Assembly: GCA_002366615.1 (NCBI GenBank)
Contig: DFBL01000028.1
Span: 10,722-16,267, forward strand
DNA: 5,546 bases
Source of the DNA: Candidatus Dojkabacteria bacterium UBA3081
GTDB taxonomy: Bacteria > Patescibacteriota > Dojkabacteria > SC72
Direction of reading: 5' to 3'
Shown here one piece after another: positions 1 through 5,546 of this stretch (within the stretch, counting starts at the first letter, position 1; every line of letters begins with the position of its first letter). The position numbers and the translations under genes were made by a program. The notes under the pieces were generated by a model that searched no databases, was not told the DNA's origin, and saw nothing but the letters and a program-made list of their open reading frames with translations.

Positions 1-57
1 ATTAATCTGAGTCTGTTTATTTAATAATTTTTCTTGTGTTACTTTTTCTGCTGCCAT
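1..57 (-). CDS. Start of an unrecognised protein (partial, runs off the window)
   Basis: An ATG at 57-55 opens a frame that stays open for 19 codons to the window edge, reading MAAEKVTQEKLLNKQTQIN. It begins 11 bases after the smpB stop codon, on the same strand, which is the spacing seen between the other genes here. A short AGG lies only 2 bases before the ATG, too close for a good Shine-Dalgarno site, but a TGATATAAT element sits 10 bases upstream. The visible residues are polar and alanine/lysine/glutamine-rich with no signal peptide, so the protein probably begins in the cytoplasm. Nineteen residues are too few to assign a family and I do not recognise it. The start is supported only by position and context. 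Confidence 0.5.
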   Translation of the reverse strand, partial: MAAEKVTQEKLLNKQTQIN

Positions 58-67
58 AACCTATAAC

Positions 68-76
68 ATTATATCA
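68..76 (-). promoter_or_regulatory. Candidate extended -10 promoter for the gene starting at 57
   Basis: Read on the minus strand this is TGATATAAT, a perfect TATAAT hexamer preceded by the TGn extension. It overlaps the last codons and stop of smpB. Ten bases separate it from the next ATG, so a transcript starting at the usual distance would have a leader of only about 4 to 5 bases. I see no -35 box. In DNA this AT-rich, TATAAT alone is common; the weight comes from the TG extension and the position. Confidence 0.3.
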
Positions 77-512
77 TGTATTTTCTCTTTTCTACAAGTA
101 GCTCTCTCTCTAAATCTCTCTTCTTCTCTTGTGCTTTCTTTTCATACCTTTTTTTACCTCTAGCTAGTGCCACTTGTACTTTAAATATATCTCCTTTTAA
201 ATATATCTTTAATGGTATTAAAGTCAAGGCCCCCTGTTTTAATTTGCTATTTAAATATATTAAATCTTTCTTTTTTACTAAAAGTTTTCTAGATCTTCTA
301 GAATCATACTCTGAGTCCCCATCATATTTATATCTAGGAATCTCTGCGTTTACAAGCCATAGCTCCCCAGAAATTACTTTTACAAAAGCATCTTTAAGAT
401 TACATCTCCCTGTTCTAAGGGACTTAACTTCAGAACCTTTAAGATGAATCCCTGACTCTAGACTTTCAAGAATTTCATAATTGTGTAAAGCTTTTTTGTT
501 TAATATCTGCAT
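69..512 (-). CDS. smpB: SsrA-binding protein SmpB
   Basis: SmpB binds the tRNA-like part of tmRNA, carries it into the A site of stalled ribosomes and so enables trans-translation: ribosome rescue plus tagging of the unfinished protein. It acts in the cytoplasm. The 147 residues are close to the usual 150-160. Family signatures appear in order: NKKALHNYEI near residues 5-14, GSEVKSLR at 26-33, NLKDAF at 38-43, ELWLVNAEI at 50-58, RKLL at 75-78, TLIPLKIYL at 97-105 and ALARGKKRYEKK at 115-126. The basic C-terminal tail, which folds in the mRNA channel and is needed for function, is present and ends KRKYMI; its usual DKR motif reads EKK here. The ATG at 512 fits the family's N-terminus. The gene follows its upstream neighbour by 14 bases and has no well-spaced Shine-Dalgarno site, but carries an extended -10 element. 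The tmRNA gene is not in this window. Confidence 0.97.
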   Translation of the reverse strand: MQILNKKALHNYEILESLESGIHLKGSEVKSLRTGRCNLKDAFVKVISGELWLVNAEIPRYKYDGDSEYDSRRSRKLLVKKKDLIYLNSKLKQGALTLIPLKIYLKGDIFKVQVALARGKKRYEKKAQEKKRDLERELLVEKRKYMI

Positions 513-517
513 CCTTG

Positions 518-526
518 ATTATATCA
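518..526 (-). promoter_or_regulatory. Candidate extended -10 promoter for smpB (leaderless type)
   Basis: The minus strand reads TGATATAAT, a perfect extended -10, filling most of the 14-base gap between the upstream stop codon (529-527) and the smpB ATG (512-510). Only 5 bases separate TATAAT from the ATG, so transcription would be expected to start at or next to the A of the start codon, giving a leaderless mRNA. This fits the lack of a properly spaced Shine-Dalgarno site; the AAGG present touches the ATG directly. No -35 box resembling TTGACA is seen 16-18 bases upstream, which extended -10 promoters do not require. It could instead be a chance match, with smpB translated from the operon message. 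Confidence 0.4.
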
Positions 527-2806
527 CTACAACGTTATCTTCCATATTGTAGTCCCATCTAGAATATACAAATACTTCTCATCCCAATCGACTACAAAAT
601 CTCTAACCTTGTTCCATAGGTCACCATCTTGGGGTAATAGATACTGCTTTAACAGATGTAACTCGTTGGGATGTCTCACATCTCCAGACTCCATTGGTTT
701 CTCAAATCTTAATATCCTCTTCTCTTGTGCATCAAATATGTAAAGAGATTTGTTTAAATCTTCAGGTGTAAAACCATATTTTGCATCCTTAATACTCCCC
801 TCTAAGCCCTTAATTGTAATTGGAGATTCAACTAACCTCCCCTCTGATGCGCTATTTACATATCTGTATATCGCCTTTTCTCCAGAGGCTAAGATGTAAA
901 CACTCAAATCTGACAACACATCATTAGCTTGTACAAAGTTCTCATCGGTAACATATGGAAAGGATAGACCATACCCAGAACCAAAATTGCTAGATTTAAG
1001 TAATGTCTTCTGTTCCCTATCCAAAATATATGCATTCTCATTTACTGTTAATACTGCAAACTCTACAGGATCTTTTGCTCCAATGTTTTGAATACCTAAC
1101 CCACTTAATTTAGCAAAGGTATCAAACTCTTCATCTGTAAGAGAAGATTTCAAAATGCCGTTTACTGAATCAAAAATAAATAATCCTGTCTTTTTCATAT
1201 ATACATATTGAGGCTCTTTAACAATACCTTCTGTATCGGGTATTGTACTTAGCTCTTTGTTGTATATCGATAGCTTACTTACTATTTTTAAACCTAAGTC
1301 TGAGATTAGAAGATATTCATTAAAGTGTACATCCCTATATATCCCTATATCACTTGGTCTTGAATCAGTCTCACTGTTATAGGTGTCATAGAATTTTTGA
1401 ATATTAGCTGTATCTATTGATAGTCTCTCTATCTTAAATAGTGTGTCTTGAATTCCAAGGACCTGTGTTTCTAATTCCTCAAGTTTCTTTGCTTCTTTCT
1501 CTCTTAGGTCTTCCTCTACTTTTTTGAGCTGTTCTGAAGCTTTAAATATACTTACTGTTGATGCATCCCTATCTGTAGACAGTTTAGATTGTGCTTGAGC
1601 AACAAGTTCTTCAACCTCTACAAAAATTTCATTAGCATTCCTGCTAATTTCTCGTGCTCTTTTTTGATCTAGTGTGAATTTAACACCCAAGACTAAGAGA
1701 ACAACCCCAAGGAATACAAATCCTAAAGTCTTAAATCTTTGTACTCTAAGATTTTTCTCTTTGTATCCATCAATTTTAAAAGATTTAAACTCCCCCTCTC
1801 TCTTTTTACCCATACGACTTTGTGATATCTTTGCTGCTGTTTTCTTAAACCATCTCTTTTTACCAAATTTCTCTCCAATCTTTCCATATATCTTTTTTAA
1901 CAAAGAAGAGATGCTTTTGAGGCTAGTTAGGAAAATCCCCTTTAGAGGTTTTAGACCTTTTTTTGCTTTCGATATGAACTGGGAAAGTTTATCAAAAATA
2001 TTTACAAAAAATGCTTTAAGATCTCTCTCATCATTTTGGCTTTTAAATACACTCTTTTTCTCTTTTGTTGTTGGGACATAGTCAGAATCCTTAGGCTCAA
2101 CACTTTTCTCTTTTTTCTTTACAGTCTCTTTTTTTACCTCTGTTTTTTCAAGTTTACTTACTTCTTTCTCTACTTTCCCCTCTTTCAAAAATGCTACTAT
2201 ACCTTCTCCTTCATTAATTTCATTGCCTATCTCCTCAAGAGAGGTTGTTAATTCTATCCTGTTTTTAGCTGCAATTAATTTATGAATATTTCTTTTTAAG
2301 ACTCCTTTTGTTGAGCAGAAAAGAAAATCTTCTTCTTCAACTGCTATCGCTGCTGTCTTTGCTTTCTTGGTCTTTAGCATGTCCGTAATATCTACCAATC
2401 TTCCATCCTTGTAGATATATATTTCACTATCCCCTATTAAACCTATATATATACCTACTCCGTTAGAGATAAAGATGGTGAAATCGATATTAATACCATA
2501 CTCCCCTATCCCCCTATCATTTTTAATCAACTGCTTTATCCTTTTTACTCCCTCTTTGAGACCCAGTTTTAATGATTCATTTGTAGAATCAACCTTTGAA
2601 TACTCAAAACCATCTATAATGCCATCCCATGCGAATTTCGAAATCCTCTGACCAGAGATTTCTACCTCACTTGAAACGGAGAGTAAACCGTAAATATCTA
2701 AAGGTTCCTCCTTTTTACCACGTGCAGGTCTTCTGTAGTGAAATAGTCCTACGTAAGAATTTTTTGAATCTGAATTGTTGATATATTTAGAAGCAGTAAT
2801 TGACAT
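527..2806 (-). CDS. Single-pass membrane protein: degenerate PP2C-like domain, coiled coil, beta-propeller-like ectodomain
   Basis: This 759-residue protein has five parts. Residues 15-210 resemble a PP2C-family Ser/Thr phosphatase: IGDSEIYIYKDGRLVDIT (124-141) matches the core 'GDSR.Y.yrdG.l..lT' and EEEDFLFCSTKGVL (157-170) matches 'gD.lLLCSDGL'. The metal-binding acids are missing: CSDG reads CSTKG, the DGMGG position reads VSSE, and the final DN motif reads GEGIV, so it is probably catalytically dead. Residues 211-355 are a Lys/Glu-rich then strongly basic linker. One membrane segment spans about 359-379, and 390-465 looks like a coiled coil. From about 485 to the end, repeated strand pairs (YVYMKKTGLFIFD, NAYILDREQKTLLKSS, SLYIFDAQEKRILRFEK, KYLYILDGTTIWKI) suggest a beta-propeller. 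The basic side before the membrane segment puts the phosphatase-like part inside and the propeller outside. ATG follows AGGA by 5 bases and begins 2 bases after the previous stop. Role inferred: signalling or scaffolding; the ligand is unknown. Confidence 0.85.
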   Translation of the reverse strand: MSITASKYINNSDSKNSYVGLFHYRRPARGKKEEPLDIYGLLSVSSEVEISGQRISKFAWDGIIDGFEYSKVDSTNESLKLGLKEGVKRIKQLIKNDRGIGEYGINIDFTIFISNGVGIYIGLIGDSEIYIYKDGRLVDITDMLKTKKAKTAAIAVEEEDFLFCSTKGVLKRNIHKLIAAKNRIELTTSLEEIGNEINEGEGIVAFLKEGKVEKEVSKLEKTEVKKETVKKKEKSVEPKDSDYVPTTKEKKSVFKSQNDERDLKAFFVNIFDKLSQFISKAKKGLKPLKGIFLTSLKSISSLLKKIYGKIGEKFGKKRWFKKTAAKISQSRMGKKREGEFKSFKIDGYKEKNLRVQRFKTLGFVFLGVVLLVLGVKFTLDQKRAREISRNANEIFVEVEELVAQAQSKLSTDRDASTVSIFKASEQLKKVEEDLREKEAKKLEELETQVLGIQDTLFKIERLSIDTANIQKFYDTYNSETDSRPSDIGIYRDVHFNEYLLISDLGLKIVSKLSIYNKELSTIPDTEGIVKEPQYVYMKKTGLFIFDSVNGILKSSLTDEEFDTFAKLSGLGIQNIGAKDPVEFAVLTVNENAYILDREQKTLLKSSNFGSGYGLSFPYVTDENFVQANDVLSDLSVYILASGEKAIYRYVNSASEGRLVESPITIKGLEGSIKDAKYGFTPEDLNKSLYIFDAQEKRILRFEKPMESGDVRHPNELHLLKQYLLPQDGDLWNKVRDFVVDWDEKYLYILDGTTIWKITL

Positions 2807-2808
2807 TT

Positions 2809-3066
2809 TTATCCTAAAAGAATTATTAAGGTCCCGATAATGGTTGTAGAGAGAGTAACTAAAAGGTTTAGATATGCTAAAAGAAGCATTCTTTTGTTTC
2901 CTTCGGAATCTACTGTATCTACTAATATTTTAACTTTAAGTACTAACAGGAAGGAGTATAACAGAACTCCAACAAGAACTATAACGAGAGGGATCTTGAA
3001 TATATTAACCCAGTTGATTCCTAATTGTAGTTCTCCTGATATTATCTCAGGGTATATTTTGTTCAT
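2809..3066 (-). CDS. Small two-span membrane protein
   Basis: The 85-residue product has a short polar N-terminus (1-18), a hydrophobic segment at about 21-43, a 16-residue charged loop (KVKILVDTVDSEGNKR, 44-59) and a second hydrophobic segment at about 60-84 that runs to the C-terminus. It should be an integral membrane hairpin. The pattern of a first helix, a basic KVK-x-L stretch, a DT-containing loop and a second helix resembles the small uncharacterised membrane proteins of Patescibacteria grouped as DUF5657; that match is from memory and tentative. No catalytic residues are visible. The ATG has a good AAAGGAG site 9 bases upstream, lies 1 base after the stop of the PH-domain gene, and the gene ends 2 bases before the next ATG. 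This tight placement between two membrane-protein genes suggests it assists one of them or joins a complex. An unrelated short membrane protein is equally possible. Confidence 0.8.
   Translation of the reverse strand: MNKIYPEIISGELQLGINWVNIFKIPLVIVLVGVLLYSFLLVLKVKILVDTVDSEGNKRMLLLAYLNLLVTLSTTIIGTLIILLG
2812..2816 (-). promoter_or_regulatory. Ribosome binding site of the PP2C-like/propeller gene
   Basis: TAGGA on the minus strand lies 5 bases before the ATG at 2806 and overlaps the final Leu-Gly codons of the preceding 85-residue gene. Because the site overlaps the upstream coding end and the stop is only 2 bases from the next start, translation of the two genes is probably coupled. Confidence 0.6.
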
Positions 3067-3067
3067 A

Positions 3068-3694
3068 TTAGATTTCTCCTTTCTGTTTCATTTCAAGTAA
3101 ATCATTTATTACATCCTGTAGCTCCCTAGGTCTAGGGATTTTGGTCAATATGAAGTCTATGTCGTGTCCTGCTGTATCAATCTGTACATCTCCATAATCG
3201 AATATACTTGATAGTAACCCAATATTAGTATGCGTTACATCCTCTATTTTCTCTAATTGTGCCTCAGAGTAAGAATGATAGAAAGCGTTATCCATCCTAA
3301 TAGATACTATTCTTTGATCAGTAACAATAGCTATTGTGTAGTGCCATCTTAAGGCAGTAGTTACTAGCATATTCAGGGCTAGAGTTAATGCAACTATCCA
3401 TACCCCTATGTACAGAATAAAAGAGAAGCTTTCCATTTGTAGAGTAATTAACATATATATAAAGGGGAGAAGTGCTACCAATATTGAAAGACATACCGAA
3501 GGAAACATAGCTATCCAATGTTTCCTTGCTATTAACACTACTTCTTCATCTGGATCTTTTCCATAGAAATTTACTTTTTTAGGAAATATCGAAAACCCTG
3601 TAAGTGGACTTCTATCTCCTTGTGAAATAACTCTATTTATGAAGGATTTGTTCGCTTTGCTAAACTTCTTTGGGATATATCTTTTCTTCTTCAT
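3068..3694 (-). CDS. Two-pass membrane protein with bacterial PH domain (bPH2 type)
   Basis: From the ATG at 3694 the product has 208 residues. It starts with a basic tail (MKKKRYIPKKFSK), then a DPDEEVVLIARKHWIAMFP stretch at about 47-65 that typically precedes the membrane in this family, two hydrophobic segments at about 61-85 and 92-114, and a C-terminal PH-like domain from about 116 to 199. Diagnostic stretches are YTIAIVTDQRIVSI (119-132), LEKIEDVT (147-154) and FDYGDVQIDTAG (165-176). Such proteins anchor a small beta-barrel domain at the inner face of the membrane; their exact role is not established, and no enzyme activity is expected. A GTG at 3712 would add MIFFTN, but neither start has a Shine-Dalgarno site; I prefer the ATG because the basic MKKK start is more natural and the GTG overlaps a possible -10 element. 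It lies 45 bases after the SpoIID-type gene (27 with GTG) and 1 base before the next gene, consistent with an operon. Confidence 0.88.
   Translation of the reverse strand: MKKKRYIPKKFSKANKSFINRVISQGDRSPLTGFSIFPKKVNFYGKDPDEEVVLIARKHWIAMFPSVCLSILVALLPFIYMLITLQMESFSFILYIGVWIVALTLALNMLVTTALRWHYTIAIVTDQRIVSIRMDNAFYHSYSEAQLEKIEDVTHTNIGLLSSIFDYGDVQIDTAGHDIDFILTKIPRPRELQDVINDLLEMKQKGEI
3076..3082 (-). promoter_or_regulatory. Strong Shine-Dalgarno site of the 85-residue membrane protein gene
   Basis: The minus strand reads AAAGGAG, 9 bases before the ATG at 3066, the best ribosome binding site in the window. It is embedded in the Lys-Gly-Glu codons that end the PH-domain gene, so ribosomes finishing that gene cover it. 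This fixes the downstream start and suggests coupled translation. Confidence 0.7.
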
Positions 3695-3702
3695 ATTTGT
3701 AA

Positions 3703-3711
3703 AGAATATCA
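3703..3711 (-). promoter_or_regulatory. Weak candidate extended -10 upstream of the PH-domain gene
   Basis: The minus strand reads TGATATTCT, a TGn extension followed by a 4-of-6 match to TATAAT, ending 8 bases before the ATG at 3694. It shares its first six bases and last T with the TGATATAAT elements before smpB and the last gene. A TATACT (3728-3733) slightly upstream is another possible -10. Neither has a visible -35 box. The evidence is the shared motif and position only. Confidence 0.15.
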
Positions 3712-3739
3712 CAAAAATATCTTAATTAGTATACTATAT

Positions 3740-5546
3740 CTACTTTTTGTGGATATTTATATGAACAAAACCATTTTGTGCAATTCTTAGATGTCCAGGA
3801 GCTCTCAGGTTATAGATAGTCTTAAACTCATTTCCTGTCATAGTAATCATTCCTGCATTTGTGTAGAAGGAAATAGTATTTGAGTATCCATTACTACTGG
3901 ATACTGCAACAGAAGATATTGAGGTTACTGGTTTTGAAGCAAGAGATCTAGCTTGAGCATATGTATACTGTCCTACATTTGCATGACATGCATCTGGGAT
4001 TGGATATATCTTAGGGTCTTGACCTCCCCCACTTGCTTTCCATATCTGATATACATTAACAATATCCGACATCTCAGTTTGGGATAGCCATGGATATCTA
4101 CTACAGTTAGAACTGTCATCCCTATACCCTACTCTATACCAAGCTTTGTAAAACCAAGATACTCCTGATTTACTATCCCATGCCCTACTCATCCAATCAC
4201 CACTACCAGAGCCATCAGTAGTGTCCCACCCAATCTGATTTCCCCAACCTCCATGTAGTGCAGCATACTGTGTAGAGAATGGCTTCCCGGCTGAATCAGT
4301 TAGGACTACTCCTCTTGTTGCTTGTACAGCCTGTGCCCAAGTTCCAGTTTTTTTAGTAGTTCCAACTACTTGACAGTACTCATTTGTACAGATAGATCTG
4401 TCTCCATTTCCTGTATAGTTAATCGCATATGTTCTTGCTGCTATAGCTTGAGCTTTAAGTGCTTCCATAGGGAAAGACTCTGGCATTTCACCAAGCCTAA
4501 GTAGATAGTCATCCTCAAAGTTTAATGTCCCATATGTTGTTGTCCTAATATTGGTCATAATGTTCTCGACTACTCCTCCGATATTGACTGTTCCTGTTCT
4601 TAATGTTTTTCCAGGATAGTAAGCATTTAGTAATTGAATATATGTTTGCCCTGCCTCTGCTCTTGCTTTTGCTCCCCATTGGCTCATTCCATTCCTATGG
4701 GTATATGCTCCAATTGAAAATACTGCAAAAGAACCACTTGGAGCTTTTTCAAGAAATCCTGCTAATGTAGAATTGTAATCACCTCCTGTAGGAACTGAGT
4801 CTGGATCTACATGCGTTCCTCCTTGTCTTGCAATAATTAATTGGTACTGTAAATCGGAAAGCTGTGTACTTAATCCATTTATTGTCCTTTTCACAATATT
4901 CTTTTCCGCTATTTGAGCATTCAATGCTGCCTGTATCTTGCCCTTCTCTGATACTAACAGTAAGTATGAATCATCTAGGTCTTTTTTTTCTTCATCCAAA
5001 TCTAATTTCTCTTGCTCTAACCCCTCTTTCAAATCCAAAAGGGTTGAATATTCCCCAGTAATTTTTTCAATATCTTCTCTTAGAATTGATATAGCATTCT
5101 TTTTAACAAAAAGATTTCTCAACATATCATCCAAAGTAGAGAAAGAAAATATGAGTTGACTACCTGAATATCTGCTCTTCATATATAGCTCTCCTGATAT
5201 TTCATCTAAAAAAAGTCTTTTTGTTTCTAGAAGCTTTTCTTTTTGGGCTATCTGAGCTAATTTCTCCTCTATTTCAGATTCTCTTTGTTCAATTGCTTCT
5301 TGTAATTTATTAATTTCAGCATTTATTAGTGATATCTTCTGAGACAATGAGTAATTACTGTTACTAATCTCTTTTATCCTATCCTCAATTTGAGACAGGT
5401 ATGATTTCTGCTCATTAAGCTCTTCCGTTGTCTCATCTATTTCACTTTCAAGTTCATCAACAATACTTGAATATGCTGGAGAGTAGAAAAAAGGAATAGA
5501 GAGTATAGCGAAAAAAAGGACAGTAAATTGTAGGACAGTTTTGTGT
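3740..5546 (-). CDS. Secreted SpoIID/LytB-domain peptidoglycan-cleaving protein with CwlO-like coiled coil (5' end outside window)
   Basis: The frame is open from the stop at 3742-3740 to the window edge, giving 601 visible residues with no start codon before the edge. A TTG at 5347 could be taken as a start, but the 66 codons above it read as a hydrophobic signal peptide (TVLQFTVLFFAILSIPFFYSPAYSS within residues 3-27) running into the coiled coil, so the true start is just outside. Residues 29-240 are coiled coil; LDEISGELYMKSRYSGSQ (about 113-130) and FSTLDDMLRNL (135-145) resemble the hinge of CwlO/PcsB-type proteins, which bind FtsX. The rest is a SpoIID/LytB domain, a lytic transglycosylase fold acting on glycan strands: NGMSQWGAKARAEAGQ (285-300), YLLRLGEMPESFP (347-359) with the presumed catalytic Glu353, and ALKAQAIAARTYA (362-374). 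The usual SSGG-like motif reads ALHGGWG near 430-435. Four cysteines (386, 391, 481, 521 approx.) lie in this part. Likely envelope remodelling during growth or division. Confidence 0.93.
   Translation of the reverse strand, partial: HKTVLQFTVLFFAILSIPFFYSPAYSSIVDELESEIDETTEELNEQKSYLSQIEDRIKEISNSNYSLSQKISLINAEINKLQEAIEQRESEIEEKLAQIAQKEKLLETKRLFLDEISGELYMKSRYSGSQLIFSFSTLDDMLRNLFVKKNAISILREDIEKITGEYSTLLDLKEGLEQEKLDLDEEKKDLDDSYLLLVSEKGKIQAALNAQIAEKNIVKRTINGLSTQLSDLQYQLIIARQGGTHVDPDSVPTGGDYNSTLAGFLEKAPSGSFAVFSIGAYTHRNGMSQWGAKARAEAGQTYIQLLNAYYPGKTLRTGTVNIGGVVENIMTNIRTTTYGTLNFEDDYLLRLGEMPESFPMEALKAQAIAARTYAINYTGNGDRSICTNEYCQVVGTTKKTGTWAQAVQATRGVVLTDSAGKPFSTQYAALHGGWGNQIGWDTTDGSGSGDWMSRAWDSKSGVSWFYKAWYRVGYRDDSSNCSRYPWLSQTEMSDIVNVYQIWKASGGGQDPKIYPIPDACHANVGQYTYAQARSLASKPVTSISSVAVSSSNGYSNTISFYTNAGMITMTGNEFKTIYNLRAPGHLRIAQNGFVHINIHKK
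5471..5540 (-). other. Signal peptide-coding segment of the SpoIID-type protein
   Basis: This stretch encodes a basic residue (Lys) near the visible start, a hydrophobic core of about 17 residues (VLQFTVLFFAILSIPFF) and a YSPAYSS stretch where cleavage after Ala would be plausible. It marks the protein as exported and shows that the coding region extends upstream of the internal TTG at 5347. Whether it is cleaved or stays as an anchor cannot be decided from the sequence. Confidence 0.65.

Noticed and set aside
1..68. Terminator after smpB
   Set aside because: No hairpin followed by a T run is visible and another start codon follows 11 bases later.
76..447. Plus-strand open frame of 123 codons opposite smpB
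   Set aside because: It lies entirely antisense to a clear smpB gene, is low in complexity (Ser/Phe/Leu-rich) and has no recognisable motif.
1329..1350. Near-tandem repeat ATCCCTATAT
   Set aside because: Only two short copies, inside coding sequence and translated normally; most likely chance in AT-rich DNA.
1674..2251. Two overlapping plus-strand frames opposite the PP2C-like/propeller gene
   Set aside because: They mirror the Lys-rich linker and membrane segment of the real gene, giving Phe/Leu/Tyr-rich products with no family features.
2840..3100. Plus-strand frame of 86 codons opposite the small membrane protein gene
   Set aside because: The minus-strand gene has a strong ribosome binding site and exact operon spacing; the antisense product resembles nothing.
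3318..3518. Minus-strand frame of 66 codons inside the PH-domain gene in another frame
   Set aside because: It is internal to a well-supported gene in a different frame and has no domain signal.
4982..4989. Run of eight A (minus strand) in the coiled coil, a possible slippage site
   Set aside because: The frame is intact on both sides and the run simply encodes Glu-Lys-Lys in an AT-rich gene; no alternative product is evident.
4322..5159. Several short plus-strand frames opposite the SpoIID-type gene
   Set aside because: They are Ser/Leu/Phe-rich shadows of the coiled coil and catalytic domain, without recognisable motifs.

Overview
This is an AT-rich window (roughly one third G+C by eye) in which every supported gene lies on the minus strand, so transcription runs from position 5546 toward position 1. 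Long reading frames end in TAA or TAG and read normally in the standard bacterial code. The dense packing (gaps of 1 to 45 bases), the divergent 'minimal' versions of envelope proteins, and the particular mix of SpoIID-type, bPH2-type and PP2C-like proteins suggest a Candidate Phyla Radiation (Patescibacteria) genome. That assignment is inferred from protein character. I cannot name the phylum.

Layout in the direction of transcription: (1) 5546-3740, a secreted SpoIID/LytB-type peptidoglycan-cleaving protein with a signal peptide and a long CwlO/PcsB-like coiled coil; its start codon lies just outside the window. (2) 3694-3068, a two-pass membrane protein with a bacterial PH domain. (3) 3066-2809, an 85-residue protein with two membrane segments. 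(4) 2806-527, a 759-residue single-pass protein with a degenerate PP2C-like domain predicted inside the cell, a charged linker, one membrane segment, a coiled coil and a beta-propeller-like domain predicted outside. (5) 512-69, smpB, the tmRNA-binding protein of trans-translation. (6) 57-1, the first 19 codons of an unrecognised gene that runs off the window.

Genes 2 to 4 are spaced by only 1 and 2 bases, and the ribosome binding sites of genes 3 and 4 overlap the 3' end of the gene before them. They are very probably co-transcribed and translationally coupled. Genes 1 to 4 are all membrane or secreted proteins and look like a cell-envelope module: a glycan-cleaving enzyme with a partner-binding coiled coil, two small membrane proteins, and a receptor-like protein that could carry information across the membrane. 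smpB and the last gene lack a good Shine-Dalgarno site, but each is preceded by the same extended -10 element (TGATATAAT), which suggests internal promoters making leaderless or near-leaderless messages. I found no RNA genes, mobile elements, CRISPR arrays or convincing terminators.
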